DNA from: Austropuccinia psidii
Lineage: Eukaryota; Basidiomycota; Pucciniomycetes; Pucciniales; Sphaerophragmiaceae
NCBI GenBank assembly: GCA_023105745.1
Contig: JALGQZ010000005.1
Coordinates: forward strand, 2,767,501-2,831,500
Reading direction: 5' to 3'
Length of the DNA stretch: 64,000 nt
The translations under genes and the position numbers were made by a program. Below the pieces are notes generated by a model. The model was not told where the DNA came from and did no database searches. It saw nothing but the letters and a program-made list of their open reading frames with translations. Below are positions 12,942-24,610 of the stretch, piece by piece. Positions within the stretch are counted from its first letter, which is position 1. Each line of letters opens with the position of its first letter.

Positions 12942-12958
12942 TTCCCTCCCCCTAAAAA
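12942..12958 (-). promoter_or_regulatory. Polypurine tract of element B
   Basis: TTCCCTCCCCCTAAAAA on the plus strand, i.e. TTTTTAGGGGGAGGGAA on the element strand, touching the 3' LTR. Confidence 0.85.
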
Positions 12959-12964
12959 AGAATA

Positions 12965-15900
12965 TTACTTTGTAATATTGGTGTTTCTAGTGTGTCTGAA
13001 TCTCCTCAGGAGTTTGGTGGCTTCTGGTATATCTTTCTCTTCTAACCATTCATCCTCACAAGTTGGGTCACTGTACCTAACAAGGTATTCCCTTACTTTC
13101 TTGGTTCTTAATTTCCTTTCTTTAAGAACTTTGGTTATTTTCTTAGTACCAGATGTCTCAATAGGAGGTATAACTTGGGGAATCTTATTCCTCAAGGGAA
13201 ATTTCTCAGCATCACTAGATTTGTATGGCTTTATCAAGCTTACTGGAAATGTAGGGTGCTTATTGCTAAGTTCTTCAGATAACTCTACTTCAACAGCATT
13301 TTCTCCATGAAGGGCCTTAATCACAAAAGGTCCTGCAAAGGAGTCTTTTAACTTTTTACATCCTTTGATGTTATTGAAGTTAGTAGTGGATACAAGAACT
13401 AGGTCCCCCACTTTGAAATCTGGAGTTGCATGAGATTTATCCCATTTGTCTTTAGCATATGCAAAAGAGTCCTCCATGCATCTCACTGCATGCTTTCTAG
13501 CTTTGTCTAGCATTCCTTTGAAGCTAGCAACTGTGGGATGTATTTCAATTAAGTCTTTCCTCAAGGAATCTTGGGGTAACTTGGGGTTCCATCCTTTTTC
13601 TAGAATAGCAGGAGTCTGATTGGTACTGGAATGGATTGATGTTTTATATGCTAATTCCAGTGCTGGTAACAGAGTACACCAATCATGGGTAAATCCATCA
13701 CAATCTTTGAATTCAAGGCCATATGCACAAAATCTTCTCACCATGTCCTCTAAGGTTTGGATCATTCTTTCAGCCAGACCATCAGTTTGTGGGTGGTAGG
13801 CTGTAGAGAAAGACAGTTTTGTGCCAAATAATTGGTGAAGATTTGTCCATAGAGCTGAAGTGAATTTGGGATCTCTATCACTGATGATATTTGTAAATAT
13901 CCCAGTCCATGACACTACTCTATTCCATATCAGAAGAGCTGTATCCATGGCTGTATCATCTTTATGACATGGTAAAAAGATTGGAGTTTTACTGAATCTG
14001 TCCACAATTACTAGGCAAGCATTATAGCTCCTGTCACCTCCTGGTGGTAGGCCAGTTACCCAATCCATATGGACAATTTCCCAAGGTCTGTTTGGTTCTT
14101 GGATTTTCATCATATTTCCAAGTCTTTTGCCAGTGGATTTATTTGCCTTTTGGCATCTGTCACAGGTTTTGCAATATTCTGCAACATCTTTTTGCCACAT
14201 TGGCCACCATATGCAGGTCTTTACTTTCTCTCTTGTTCTGTCCTCAGAAAGATGTCCTGAAAAGGGACTATCATGGCATTCTTTCAGTACAAGATTGATC
14301 AATGACCTGTCTACAACTGTCATGACACATGTGTGCTTGGTTCTGTGGTAAATTATACCATCCAGTAGGTGAAATCTCCCTTCATTATAAGATTTTCTCC
14401 ATACTTCATCCAAGGCATGTATTAGAGAGTTGTCTTTACAGTCTTTGTTAAGTAATTGGCATAAGATGCTACAATTCTTATCTTGAGTGTAACTATTTCT
14501 GACTTCTTCAAAGAAGGTGGTGTTCAAGTCTGTAACACTTATTCCTTCTATTGGAATTTGTGGTGAAGCTTCTTCTGGAACATAAGCAGGATTATCAATG
14601 TTATTTGGTAATGGCCATCTGCTTAGTCCATCTGCATTCTTATGAATATTCCCATCCTTATGAACAATAGTCATATTGCCTCTGTATTCTTGTATGGCTA
14701 TTTGCCATCTGAGCATGTGTCTGTTAGGTGTTTTCATGTTCAAAAGTGATTTCACAGCTGTACAATCTGTTATTACTTCAAAAACACATCCCTCTAAGAA
14801 ATAGTTCAATTTCTCTAAGGCCCAGACAAGGCATAGACATTCCATTTGACTTGCTCCATATCTGGCTTCAGTTGGTTTGATTTGCCTGGATATGAAACAT
14901 ATTGGTCCTTCTACAGGTTTGTCATTTATGATCTGAACTTGGTGAAGTGCAGCACCTAGTCCATCCCCTGATGCATCAATATACAGTTTGAAAGGCAATT
15001 TAAAGTCTGGCATCAGTAAGAGTGGAGCAGTGGTCAATGCTTCTCTTAGAGACTCAAAAGCTTTGACTCTGTCAACAGTCATCTCAAATACTGTGTCTTT
15101 GTCACACAACTTATAAAGTGGTCTTGCTATGGATGCAAAGTCTTTAATGTGTTGCCTGTAATATCCTGCAAAACCTAAGAATGACTGAATTTCCTTCTTA
15201 TTCTGAGGCATGGGTTTTAACAATACTGCTGCAACTTTGTTTTTATCAATTCCAAGGGACAAACCAGATACAACATGTCCTAGTGCCTTAAGTTCTTTAA
15301 ATCCAAAATGACATTTCTTCAAGGAGATTTTCATGTTTACTGATTGGATTTTTGTCAAAACTCTTGATAATCTGTACATGTGCTCCTCCCAAGTCTTTGA
15401 ACAGATAATAATGTCATCAATGTAAATGATTAACCATCCTTCTGAGAGTTCTTCAGGGAAGATTTCATTCATCATTCTTTGGAAGTGTGAAGGTGCATTT
15501 TTGATACCAAAGGGCATCCTTAAGTATTCATACACTCCACAATGAACAATAATTCTCAAATATTTTCTTGCTCTTGGTGTTACTACATTTTGATGGAATC
15601 CCTTAAGGGCATCCATAGTGGTTATATACACTGCTTGAGATATTTGAGTAAGGGCAATTTGGATTTTTGGTATTGGGTATCTGTCTGGAACAGTGTAAGT
15701 GTTCAGAGCTCTAAAGTCCCCAACCATTCTGGATTTTCCATTATGCCACGCCACTATGACTGGTGTAGTTATTTCTACTTCCTCATTGTGGCCTACTTTT
15801 CTTATTACACCAAGGTCTAGGAGTTCTTTGATATGAATTTCTAGAGCTTCTCTTGATTTTGGACTTGCTGGATAAGCAGGTCTTCTTAAGAGTGGTGGAT

Positions 15901-18889
15901 AAGGTCTCTCAATGTTAAGAATGATGTCAACTTCATGACCAATAATTGCTCCCAGGGGTTCTTTGTCTGTAGCAAATGCTCCTCTGTGGTCATACAAAAG
16001 GGAAGAAAGTTCATTTTCTTGCTTATCAGTCAGATGAAGGCTTATTTCAGCCTCACTTAACTGTTCAGACTTGAATTTCTCTAACTCTAAGTTGACTGGT
16101 GATACTTTGTTTACTGTAATTTGTCTTTTAAAGGGTAAAAAGGCAAATTTCTGGCGCTTATTGTCTCCAATTGTAAAGTATCTGTCTTTGTTATTATGTA
16201 AATCTATCCCATACATGATTAAATAGTCATTTCCCAATATAAAATGGGTACTAGAGCAATTTTCCATAACAACAAATTCAACTGTGATCCTTAAATTCCC
16301 ATTTATGTGTGGGAATATGACATTGGTCTCAAAGATTCCTAATGCTTTCATTGGGTTACTTGCACTGTTGAATTTTATACCATCAATTGGTAACAATTGG
16401 TCTTCAAAATTTGGTACACAAGTCTTAAGAAAAGATTTTCCAACACAAGAGCAGAAGGCTCCTGGGTCAAGCAAAAGTTTGGTGGGTTTGTTATCAATCA
16501 CCACTTCTGTTATACAGGAGTTACCAGCTGTATAACCTTTTCCTCTGTTTGGTTTTGTCTTCATAAGTTGTGCATCTTGAACTTTTGATAAATCAACTTG
16601 ACCATTGCTCAATTGTGGTAAGTGGGAATAAGATTCCATGATGTCAAAAGTGGCATTGATATTTTCTATATCTTTTGAAGATTCAGAGAATATGGATGAC
16701 TTATCATCTGAATTGTCTTCAATTATGTCTTCTTTTTCAACATCTGGTTCTTTTTCAATGTCAATTTCATTGATTTTCCCCCTTTTTGGACATGTATTGG
16801 CTAAATGGGTGGTGCTTTGGCAAATATGGCATTTTCTGACTGTATCTGCAGATTTATATTTAATATTACTAGAATTTTCTTTGGGGTTTTTGTCCACAGA
16901 ATCTTTCCAAGGTGTATTAAACCTTGTTTTAAGATTAACCCTACTAGAACCAATTTTGGTTCTGGTGGTTACTTCTTCTAGTATATTGATAATATCCTCT
17001 GCTGAAGATTGTTCAGTAGTCCTGCTTTTGACAGCATGCTCTAAGTCACCTCCACATTGTCTCAGAATTTTTCTATGGATCATAAATTCTGACATGTCAG
17101 GATATAATGCTGTTAATCTGTCCTTTTGTTGGCAAAACCATGGTAAAGCTTTGTCTTTATCAGCATTAAATTTGGCAGATTCAAAGGCTGTTTCAACTTT
17201 AAACCTCCACGCATCATTTGCCCATTTGTTGATGATTTGGGTTTTCCACCAAGTCCAACTCTGGTGTCCATGTGCTTGTCTTATTTTGATGTACCATCTG
17301 TGAGCTGATCTGGTAAACAAGGTGTTAAACCTGGCTGTTACCAATCTGTCTGGTAATTCAAAATCCTCTTTGATCATGTCAATACCTCTAATGAATTCCA
17401 TATGGTCATACTCTCCTTCACCACTGAAGTGAAGCCATTCTTTAAGTTTTGGAACTTCTTTCAAGAGTGCTTGGCCCATTGATGGTTCCAAGTTATGAAA
17501 AGAAGTGGATAATTCATTTTTTAATTGTGAATTATCAGGATCCAATACTTGTGGATTTGAAATTCTTGTGCCCTCATTTTGATTTAGAGGTGTAGACATT
17601 CTTGGTAAGGTGTTCAGTAATTGTTCAATGTCATTCATTTTACTGTTGCTACACCTTTGGGAATTTCTGTATTCATGTTGGAAGCTTTGTATTAAATTTA
17701 TTACTTCAATTTTATACATGTCTTCTTTATGTGTAAGTTCTTGCCATAACTCTGTCTGTCTTGTATTATCAGCAGTGACTTGATTCAATTTCATTGATAA
17801 TTTTGATACTTCTTCTTGTGAAGCATCAAAACACTTTTTCAAGGCAATGGTATATGTCTTTACTTCAGTAAATGAATTTGAAATGTCATCAAGGACTTTC
17901 TTGTTATCTGTCTTGATAATATTTATGGCTTGTTTAATTCTTGTTTCAATCATGTCATCAATATTGAATTTAGAATATTTATCTGTTAATTCTTTAATAA
18001 TGGCAGATTGTTCATTTATTTTAATGTTAGAAGAATTGTCATTATTAGAATTTTTAATTGTTCTTAAAACTTTTTCAAAACACATAAGTGTTTCATTAAT
18101 TTGGCACAGACTCAGGTTGTTTGTTTTAATGTTGTTACAAATGGATTCATTTTTATCAGAAAGATGTTTTTTCACGTCATTTATAGCATCATACAACTCT
18201 GGGATGGAATCAAATATATCAGAAATCATTTCTGGAACTTTAATCTGGCTTCCTCCTTCTTTTGTAATTCCATCATGGTTCTGGCCATCTGAAATACATT
18301 TTCCATGGCATCCTGTTGAATCTTTGGAATCCTGTAGCCCTGGCTGTAAGGTTTTGGAGCTTGTGCCTTCCCTTTGCCCTTGTTTGGAGGTTGTGGCTGC
18401 TTTTTCACGTTGGAATTGCTGCTGCTGGCCACTGGGGCTGTTTTTGGCACTGGTTTTGGTGGTGGAGGGTTGTTTTTCCTCCATTCCAGTGTCAAAAGCA
18501 TCATGTTTTTCTTCTCCATCAATGGATGCCATCCATTGAGCAATTTGCAAGTGTTGGGATGGCCCAAGAATTTTCTTACTGTCAGGTAAGAATTCATGCA
18601 ATTCTTCCACAGGTCTGCAAGGATCTGGTACTCCTTGAATTGGAGTGCATTGTTGTATGCACTGTGGCTGGCTTTGTATATGTCCACAGAGGCTTGTTGT
18701 GGCGGTGTCAGCTCTTTTTGAAGGTAAAATGGTATTATCAGCTTCAGAATGACCCATTTTAGTTGTTTGGAAGTCATCAACTGACCCTTTTCCTTCTGTA
18801 CCTGGTTGGCCTCTGCCATAATCACGTCTATTACCTTTTTGGGAGCTGCTTGAGGGGTTGTAGCTGGCTCCTGATCTGGTTGAAGGCAT
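12965..18889 (-). CDS. gag-pol: Gag-Pol polyprotein of element B, intact
   Basis: 1974 aa, one frame, no interruption. Approximate positions: low-complexity N-terminus that overlaps the accessory ORF (1-220), helical gag region (240-470), conserved gag block [10 protein letters not shown] (about 500), zinc knuckle [14 protein letters not shown] (about 690), protease [10 protein letters not shown] (about 805), RT with [12 protein letters not shown] and YIDD (about 1156), RNase H (LYIDASGDG, about 1303), integrase zinc-binding region (1545-1580), catalytic D (HMDWVTG, about 1607), D (SDRDPKF, about 1670) and E (LAERMIQ, about 1705), and a chromodomain-like tail ([20 protein letters not shown]). 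The protease triad reads DPG where A has DSG and C has DTG. The ATG at 18889 lies inside the 64-nt candidate intron of the accessory ORF, so only unspliced RNA would carry it. Integration and reverse transcription functions follow from the family. Confidence 0.97.
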   Translation of the reverse strand: MPSTRSGASYNPSSSSQKGNRRDYGRGQPGTEGKGSVDDFQTTKMGHSEADNTILPSKRADTATTSLCGHIQSQPQCIQQCTPIQGVPDPCRPVEELHEFLPDSKKILGPSQHLQIAQWMASIDGEEKHDAFDTGMEEKQPSTTKTSAKNSPSGQQQQFQREKAATTSKQGQREGTSSKTLQPGLQDSKDSTGCHGKCISDGQNHDGITKEGGSQIKVPEMISDIFDSIPELYDAINDVKKHLSDKNESICNNIKTNNLSLCQINETLMCFEKVLRTIKNSNNDNSSNIKINEQSAIIKELTDKYSKFNIDDMIETRIKQAINIIKTDNKKVLDDISNSFTEVKTYTIALKKCFDASQEEVSKLSMKLNQVTADNTRQTELWQELTHKEDMYKIEVINLIQSFQHEYRNSQRCSNSKMNDIEQLLNTLPRMSTPLNQNEGTRISNPQVLDPDNSQLKNELSTSFHNLEPSMGQALLKEVPKLKEWLHFSGEGEYDHMEFIRGIDMIKEDFELPDRLVTARFNTLFTRSAHRWYIKIRQAHGHQSWTWWKTQIINKWANDAWRFKVETAFESAKFNADKDKALPWFCQQKDRLTALYPDMSEFMIHRKILRQCGGDLEHAVKSRTTEQSSAEDIINILEEVTTRTKIGSSRVNLKTRFNTPWKDSVDKNPKENSSNIKYKSADTVRKCHICQSTTHLANTCPKRGKINEIDIEKEPDVEKEDIIEDNSDDKSSIFSESSKDIENINATFDIMESYSHLPQLSNGQVDLSKVQDAQLMKTKPNRGKGYTAGNSCITEVVIDNKPTKLLLDPGAFCSCVGKSFLKTCVPNFEDQLLPIDGIKFNSASNPMKALGIFETNVIFPHINGNLRITVEFVVMENCSSTHFILGNDYLIMYGIDLHNNKDRYFTIGDNKRQKFAFLPFKRQITVNKVSPVNLELEKFKSEQLSEAEISLHLTDKQENELSSLLYDHRGAFATDKEPLGAIIGHEVDIILNIERPYPPLLRRPAYPASPKSREALEIHIKELLDLGVIRKVGHNEEVEITTPVIVAWHNGKSRMVGDFRALNTYTVPDRYPIPKIQIALTQISQAVYITTMDALKGFHQNVVTPRARKYLRIIVHCGVYEYLRMPFGIKNAPSHFQRMMNEIFPEELSEGWLIIYIDDIIICSKTWEEHMYRLSRVLTKIQSVNMKISLKKCHFGFKELKALGHVVSGLSLGIDKNKVAAVLLKPMPQNKKEIQSFLGFAGYYRQHIKDFASIARPLYKLCDKDTVFEMTVDRVKAFESLREALTTAPLLLMPDFKLPFKLYIDASGDGLGAALHQVQIINDKPVEGPICFISRQIKPTEARYGASQMECLCLVWALEKLNYFLEGCVFEVITDCTAVKSLLNMKTPNRHMLRWQIAIQEYRGNMTIVHKDGNIHKNADGLSRWPLPNNIDNPAYVPEEASPQIPIEGISVTDLNTTFFEEVRNSYTQDKNCSILCQLLNKDCKDNSLIHALDEVWRKSYNEGRFHLLDGIIYHRTKHTCVMTVVDRSLINLVLKECHDSPFSGHLSEDRTREKVKTCIWWPMWQKDVAEYCKTCDRCQKANKSTGKRLGNMMKIQEPNRPWEIVHMDWVTGLPPGGDRSYNACLVIVDRFSKTPIFLPCHKDDTAMDTALLIWNRVVSWTGIFTNIISDRDPKFTSALWTNLHQLFGTKLSFSTAYHPQTDGLAERMIQTLEDMVRRFCAYGLEFKDCDGFTHDWCTLLPALELAYKTSIHSSTNQTPAILEKGWNPKLPQDSLRKDLIEIHPTVASFKGMLDKARKHAVRCMEDSFAYAKDKWDKSHATPDFKVGDLVLVSTTNFNNIKGCKKLKDSFAGPFVIKALHGENAVEVELSEELSNKHPTFPVSLIKPYKSSDAEKFPLRNKIPQVIPPIETSGTKKITKVLKERKLRTKKVREYLVRYSDPTCEDEWLEEKDIPEATKLLRRFRHTRNTNITK

Positions 18890-19137
18890 AATTATGGTTA
18901 AAAAGGCTTAAAATAGTATTTTTACGTCAAAAAACTTACTATTGGCCAAATTTTTAGCTTTCTGAAGGGTATTACTTATGTCCAAGTTAATTAGTTCAGA
19001 AGATATTGGTTCAGGTTGGTTATTTTGAGTCACAATAACAGTGCTATTATGATCAGAATTGACAGTACTGGCAGGGATAATGCTGGTTACTGTTGAGGCT
19101 GTTTCAATGTTTTCTTGTCTTACCACGTTGTCAGACA
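18226..19137 (-). CDS. Spliced accessory ORF of element B, overlapping gag in the +1 frame
   Basis: Proposed exons on the minus strand: 19137-18940 and 18875-18226, about 282 aa. The upstream exon follows an acceptor TTTTAG and starts TG TCT GAC; a 78-nt candidate intron (19215-19138, TATAA|GTGAGG) would put an A before it and create ATG. The second candidate intron, 18939-18876 (64 nt, AATA|GTAAGT to CAACCAG), removes the gag-pol ATG and joins in phase 1. The second exon alone is open for at least 199 codons from an ATG at 18825. Motifs: DIY, MNS, KFL, NGWHP, APVAS, a basic Pro/Lys-rich middle, and a C-terminal helix containing [15 protein letters not shown]. Element C's ORF matches this helix at 24 of 35 positions, more than gag does in its own frame there. 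No known domain recognised. Confidence 0.65.
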
Positions 19138-19345
19138 CTAAAATTAATGAAAAAGCCAATTAATTTAAGTAAAAAAAGGATATTTCAAAAAAAGAAATAA
19201 AAATTTAAGCCTCACTTATAATATGAAAAAAAATTATTTTTTATGGGTTTTTTTAAATTATAAGTATTTTTTATATGTTTTTAAATTTTTCAATATAAGA
19301 AAAAAGATTTAAAAAGAGTAAAAAAATATGTCACAGGTAAAATAT

Positions 19346-19361
19346 CACGGCTGGGCCCCCA
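19346..19361 (-). promoter_or_regulatory. Primer-binding-site candidate of element B
   Basis: Element-strand TGGGGGCCCAGCCGTG, two bases after the 5' LTR. It differs from the A/C motif at only two central bases. Confidence 0.6.
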
Positions 19362-19363
19362 AA

Positions 19364-21190
19364 TGTAAGGTGTGGATATGAAACTTTGATTAAAAATCAA
19401 GTACTTTTCCTGTCCTCAAAATTTGTATAAGGTAAAATTCAGTTAAAAATAGTATGAAATATTATTTTTAAGAGAAAACACGCCAATTTTATTGTTTATA
19501 ACTTTATTAGTATAAAACAATAATATTATAAAAATTTATTGTTTTACCAACAATAAAAATTTATCCAAAAAATACTCTACAAGAGATATTTTAAGGCTAC
19601 AAAAGAAATTTCTTCAAGAGCAATTTCAATTGGAATTAATTGAGCAAAGAACTGCAAGCAATTAATTAAAGAACAAAGTCTTTAAAAAGAATATTAAAGA
19701 GAAAACACGCCCAAAAGTGACCAGAGTGAATTTGGAAACAAAGTGACAAAGTTAACAGTGATGAAAGATGCTTTAATTCACTTTTGGGGTGGTTCAGGGG
19801 TAAAAATGATTATAAGAGTTACAAACAATGATTATAATGATTTTTTCACGTGGTTAAAAGGATTAAAATGATTTAAAAGTGGTGGTTGGAATCTTTGATT
19901 GATTGGTTTAACAGTTTTAAACTAATTAATAAAAGGAAAAGATTCTAACATGAAGAGAAAAGTGGGGCAAAGAAGACATTCTTTTATAGCCATCAATTCT
20001 CTTACTCCAAAAGTAAAATTTACTCTTGTCAGTCGTGAAAAACAGTCTGACAACAGAAAAGCCAATTATGGCATCATTGAACCCTGGTTTAGACCAAAAA
20101 GGGCTGGTTTAAGCCATTTTTAGCCATTTTAGACCCTTAAATCAGCCATTACTATAGCAATACCAGGCCTAGAGCCTTCAAAACACGTCAGAATGTGTGT
20201 CAGAGTCGTAGAAACCAGTTAAAACTGTTTTTACTCTGATGGTTTTATCTTAAGGGTAGTTTTACCCTCTTGGCAACAGCTAAAACTACCCCAGTTGGTA
20301 TCAAAACCTCATCATCAATTGAGTCCACAGACCCTGTAACTCAATTCCAGGCCAAAAGTGATGAACTTTTGCGTGAATTTTGACATCCCACGCCTGTCAG
20401 CAAGGATTTTGGGGGTCTAGCTCCCCCTTAGAGCTGGAGTTCCTTTTCCCCCCAAATTTAATCTTTCCAATTTATTTTTCCTTTAATTCCTCATCATGTA
20501 TTATACTTATAATTTACACATGTAATTCAATTCAATTGTACAGTACAATACAGTAATAATTGACACCTCATATGTAAATCAAAGTTCACCTATGTAATAC
20601 ACGCGCACATTTTGACATTTCAATTGAATTCAATTGAAAATACTTTAATTCCTCATAACTTCTAAACTAAACACAACACCTCAATTTTAACACAAAAATT
20701 GATGGTTAACACCACATGTGGTGTGAATTAAATTAAGGTTTTGAGGATTTTCAACTTTTGTATTGAAAATACTAAAAACTTAATTTAAGCTTATTTAGAG
20801 TTGAGTTACAAAAATTTCACTCAGAGGTGACCCCACCTGATTTTTTATGAGGAATCCAATGGTGAAATAAAATTTATATGTTTATTTATTGGATAAAAAG
20901 TTATAATAAATTTTATTTAACTTTTTTCCAAATTTATTTATTTTTTCACAATTTTGTTAAAATTTCATTTTTACTTAAATTTTTCAAGTATAAATGTAAT
21001 TTTATATTTACAAAATTTAAAGTAATTTTATTTTTAAATTATAATTAATTTTTTATTTTTAATATAATTTTATATTTATATTTTTTATTTTTATTTTAAT
21101 AATATAAATAAATTTATTTTATTTATATTAATATGTTATTTTTTATATTTGTGGTCTTTTGGGTATATGAAATTACCTCTAAGGCTCACA
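19364..21190 (-). repeat. 5' LTR of element B
   Basis: 1827 bp, the same length as the 3' LTR and nearly identical to it. Followed at 21191-21195 by the ATATG target copy. Confidence 0.97.
19981..19990 (-). promoter_or_regulatory. TATA box in the 5' LTR of element B
   Basis: GCTATAAAAG on the element strand, upstream of the presumed transcription start inside the LTR. Position only; the start site is not determined. Confidence 0.5.
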
Positions 21191-21276
21191 ATATGGATTA
21201 AGTGACCTGATGCATGAGGAAGGCCAGAGTTGATCTTCATATCTGACTTGATGTGTTTCGCTTTGGGACAAGGCAT
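21191..21276 (-). pseudogene. Myb/SANT-like protein remnant, 5' part
   Basis: On the minus strand an ATG at 21276 opens a frame beginning MPCPKAKHIK, with LPHASGHLIHI just before the element B boundary. Taking out element B and one copy of the ATATG duplication, it runs without a frame change into IDYLTIINWL at 11109 and on into the 3' part. The other half of the gene lies 10 kb away, so separate annotation of either piece would be misleading. The start codon is a guess; an upstream exon is possible. Confidence 0.55.
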
Positions 21277-24200
21277 TATTATATGGATGAAAAAATATGA
21301 ATGGACTGTAAGGCTTTAAGTCAGATTGTCAAAATGGGAGTGTAGAAGAATATGTTGTACAATGGTTAATTGTGAATACTCTCTTGACTTAGGTTTCAAA
21401 CTGAAATCCCAGATGCATGGTATTATGTCACAATACCAGGGGACTAAGTTGAAATTCCATGTGATTTACACATAAGAAACCCAGGATTTAGTGTTGGTAT
21501 TTGGAAGCTAAATACTGTGTTATTTTAAGGCAGGATTTGGTGAATTTGAAACCCCCTATTATGTGTATTTGATACCAACCAGTAATATTAAAGCTTTTTT
21601 TCAAGTGCTTAAATGTACACTTTGATTAAAAAATTGAACCATACCAGTTTCAACTTCTTCAGAGCAGTTTTGCACATTTTCTGGAATCTTTAATCCTTTA
21701 TGACCAGTCTTTTTCTTGAAGAAACTAGGTAAAGAGGCTGAAAATAGCTCAAAATATATTCCATAATTGGCTTTATGAAGTTATTTCTAATGTTCTTCCT
21801 ATTTGCAGTGGTCAAGGTTTTCCAATTCTTGAACGAAAATTTGAAGATATAAAATGTTTTCTTTGACACCTCTTTTCTCTTAATTTTGAAATCTTTTTGT
21901 TTCAATAATCAATGTAATTCATCACCTTTAAGTTAATTGATTATTTTTCAAAATAACCTTTCTTAAATATTCAAAATCACTTTAAACACATGAGAATTAA
22001 TCATAAAAGGATTTTGTAGCTTTAATAATCAATTAAGACCTTCAAATTCACCAAAAGTAATTTAAAGAATATTTCATCACTATAAGGCTTTTCACTCAGC
22101 GTATAAATTTACTATTATAGAATCTGAAGACCCAATTATCATATCAGCTTATTTGGGCACTTTTCTCCATTGAGAAAAAAGAATTACTCTTAAAGAAATT
22201 TATTTTTATTCTGAATTATCTCTTTTAGAGTATTTTTGGGAAAATCGGGCACTTTGGTAAAAATGATGAATTTTCATAATTCTGTTTTTAATAATAATAA
22301 AGATAAAAAATTGCATTTTTTCTCTCTTTGAGCTCTTAACATTACCATTTTTTATTAATTTTTACCCCCAAAAAAACTTACGACAGGAAAAGTATTTTCC
22401 TGAATTTTTTTTCAAAACCTTTTAAATATCCAGAACCTAAATTTTCTTCATAAAATCCCATATGAAATTGCTTTAAACTTTGAGATAGAACATCTTCATA
22501 ATTTTGATATTTCATGTTACAAAATACCCATATATTTAGGACTAAAATTGAAGTTCTTGAGAGTTACATAATATATGATTTTAATTTAAATTATTGAATA
22601 TTTAAGCTAATAAGAATGAAATTAATATTACAATGATCCTTTCAATAATAGATGGATTCAAAATCTTCATTATTCAAAGAAAAATATAAATATTTTCTCA
22701 CAACTAACAGTTCTTTCCTTAGATCAATAATTATTCCCAAATCTCAATCCACTTCTATTAGTATTCCATGATCTCATCATAGAGCTTTGCAATTCATTCT
22801 TTTCCTTAAAGAAATTTGAAACATGTATTTTATATTTATTTTTATTCTAATTTTCAAAAGACTATGATTATTATGGAGAAAAGTTTTTGAAGAAATTTAA
22901 ATCAAGGATCAAAAATTCACTCATCTAACATAAGTCTTTAATATAAATACTTTACCAAATTATGGACTTAATCTTACAATTATTTCAATATATTAATTTC
23001 TGTAATTGAATATCATCAAGTACTTTATAGTTCATCCATATTAAAACATAAAAAGTATTCGATCCAGTTTTATTCTGTATTATCAGTACAAGGAACTAAT
23101 GAATGTGGTTCATCTCTTTGTACAATTGGATTTATATTTGGAATCAACCATTGACTAATTTTTTTATTCAAGAGTGGATAGTTCTATTTATTGTTTAATA
23201 TGAGATCAAATATTATCAGCTATACTAGTTTTAAAGAGATAATGAATATATTACATGTTGTGTTTTTTATTTATTAAAGTATGATTTATATAGACAACAG
23301 GCCACCCAAATATGGGAATGTATGCATTTCATCCAGGAATATCTGAGCTTTTTTCATTTAATTTCAATTCTAAATAAAACGGTAATCTTTTTATTTTACT
23401 TTCTTGTATCTATCTAATCAATATTCATGAAGCTGTTTGTATTGATTCATTTTGTATTTACTAGATCAATTTCCATCTCACGTATATATAAACATATGAT
23501 AAATTCAATATTTTGGAATATCAATTTTAGAATGTCATCATATGCTGTGAGATTTTGATCATCAAAGAGATACACATAATTCATACTCTCATAGAAGAAA
23601 TTATTCCATAAAACCTAAGAATAAACTTTCAAATCTTCATCTTGCACACTTTAGGGTGTGGAGAAAAAATCCTATTTGTACCTGTTAAGGGTTTCATTTG
23701 ATATTTCAGAAAATGTTTCAGATTAATGAGATATTTGTAAGTTATGAAAAAAAATTTAAACAGGGTTTTCAATAACATCATATCTCTTGAAAATCTAAAA
23801 AAATTGGTAACCTGTAGGAGAATTTTTATTAGCATGAGAATTCACCAATGTTTCATAATATTCATAAAGGAAAATGGATATTAATATGAATATCAAATAA
23901 AATGTTAAAAGTTGCTTCTTCAACTGGTGCCACATCCAGTGAAATTCATTCGTTTCATTTACATTTTCATATAAATGGAAGTATCATTTGAGAAATCAAT
24001 CTATCTAAAATATTAAAAAATCCCATTTTCTTTGAAAAAAAGAAATATTTCTATATTTGAACGCATTTTCTTATACATAAAAGTAAAAGGATAGTTTATT
24101 TGATATGATTGAAGAGTCAATTATGAAATCATTGAAATACATCAATCTCAAACCGCTCATTTCAAAAATTGATAGAAAAAATAACAAAAAATATGTTTGC

Positions 24201-24605
24201 TATATTTTTAGAATAATGTTATCTTATATTATGATTATTATCATTTTCTTTCTTTAAAGAAAAACATATAATAAGGAAAAGCTATAATATTAATCTCAAT
24301 TCAGGGGAAAAAAAGATCAAAAAAATAATTTTCAGTTTTTGGAAACATATCATTAAAATTAATTCAAAAATGGTCTAAAAGATTTGAAAAACAAATACAG
24401 GCCCCAAAAACAGTCATTATCACTCTATATTGAGAATATAAGAAGCTGTCATATGACTTAAGCTTCAAGTTCAAAAATTTCAAAAATTGATTATTATTGA
24501 GATAATTTTCTTTTGAAACTCTCAAGAAAAATTACTGATGAGTATATTGGAAACCCTGGTTTTGTTACCAATTGAGTTAGTATAAGAATTGTTAAAAGAA
24601 TGAGT
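21277..24605. other. Unassigned AT-rich DNA, 3.3 kb
   Basis: No convincing gene or RNA. Short open stretches on the minus strand (for example 21690-21905 and 23629-23835) are Lys/Phe/Ile-rich, without recognisable motifs, as expected by chance in this composition. It is probably one old decayed tract with 35293-36587, which lies on the other side of element C. Confidence 0.5.
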
Positions 24606-24610
24606 CTCAT

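Larger units (their letters stand above)
11115..21190 (-). mobile_element. Ty3/gypsy LTR retrotransposon B, intact and young
   Basis: Complete minus-strand element, 10,076 bp, with LTRs of exactly equal length and the target duplication ATATG at 11110-11114 and 21191-21195. By eye I found only one LTR difference (C near 11989 against T in the other copy). The single 1974-codon gag-pol frame is uninterrupted. These are the marks of a very recent insertion from an active lineage. It landed inside a Myb/SANT-like gene remnant. Compared with A and C it has the same layout: PBS, upstream exon, overlapping accessory ORF, gag-pol, polypurine tract. Confidence 0.97.

Noticed and set aside
14044..14351. 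Open frames on the plus strand across element B
   Set aside because: Antisense shadows of the intact minus-strand polyprotein; no motifs and no conservation in A or C.
18907..18939. Alternative acceptor TTTTAAG in element B that would join the upstream exon to the gag frame
   Set aside because: The resulting intron would be 33 nt, too short for a normal fungal intron, and A and C have no counterpart.
21690..21905. Lys/Phe-rich ORF on the minus strand
   Set aside because: No recognisable motif; expected length and composition for chance in this AT-rich tract.
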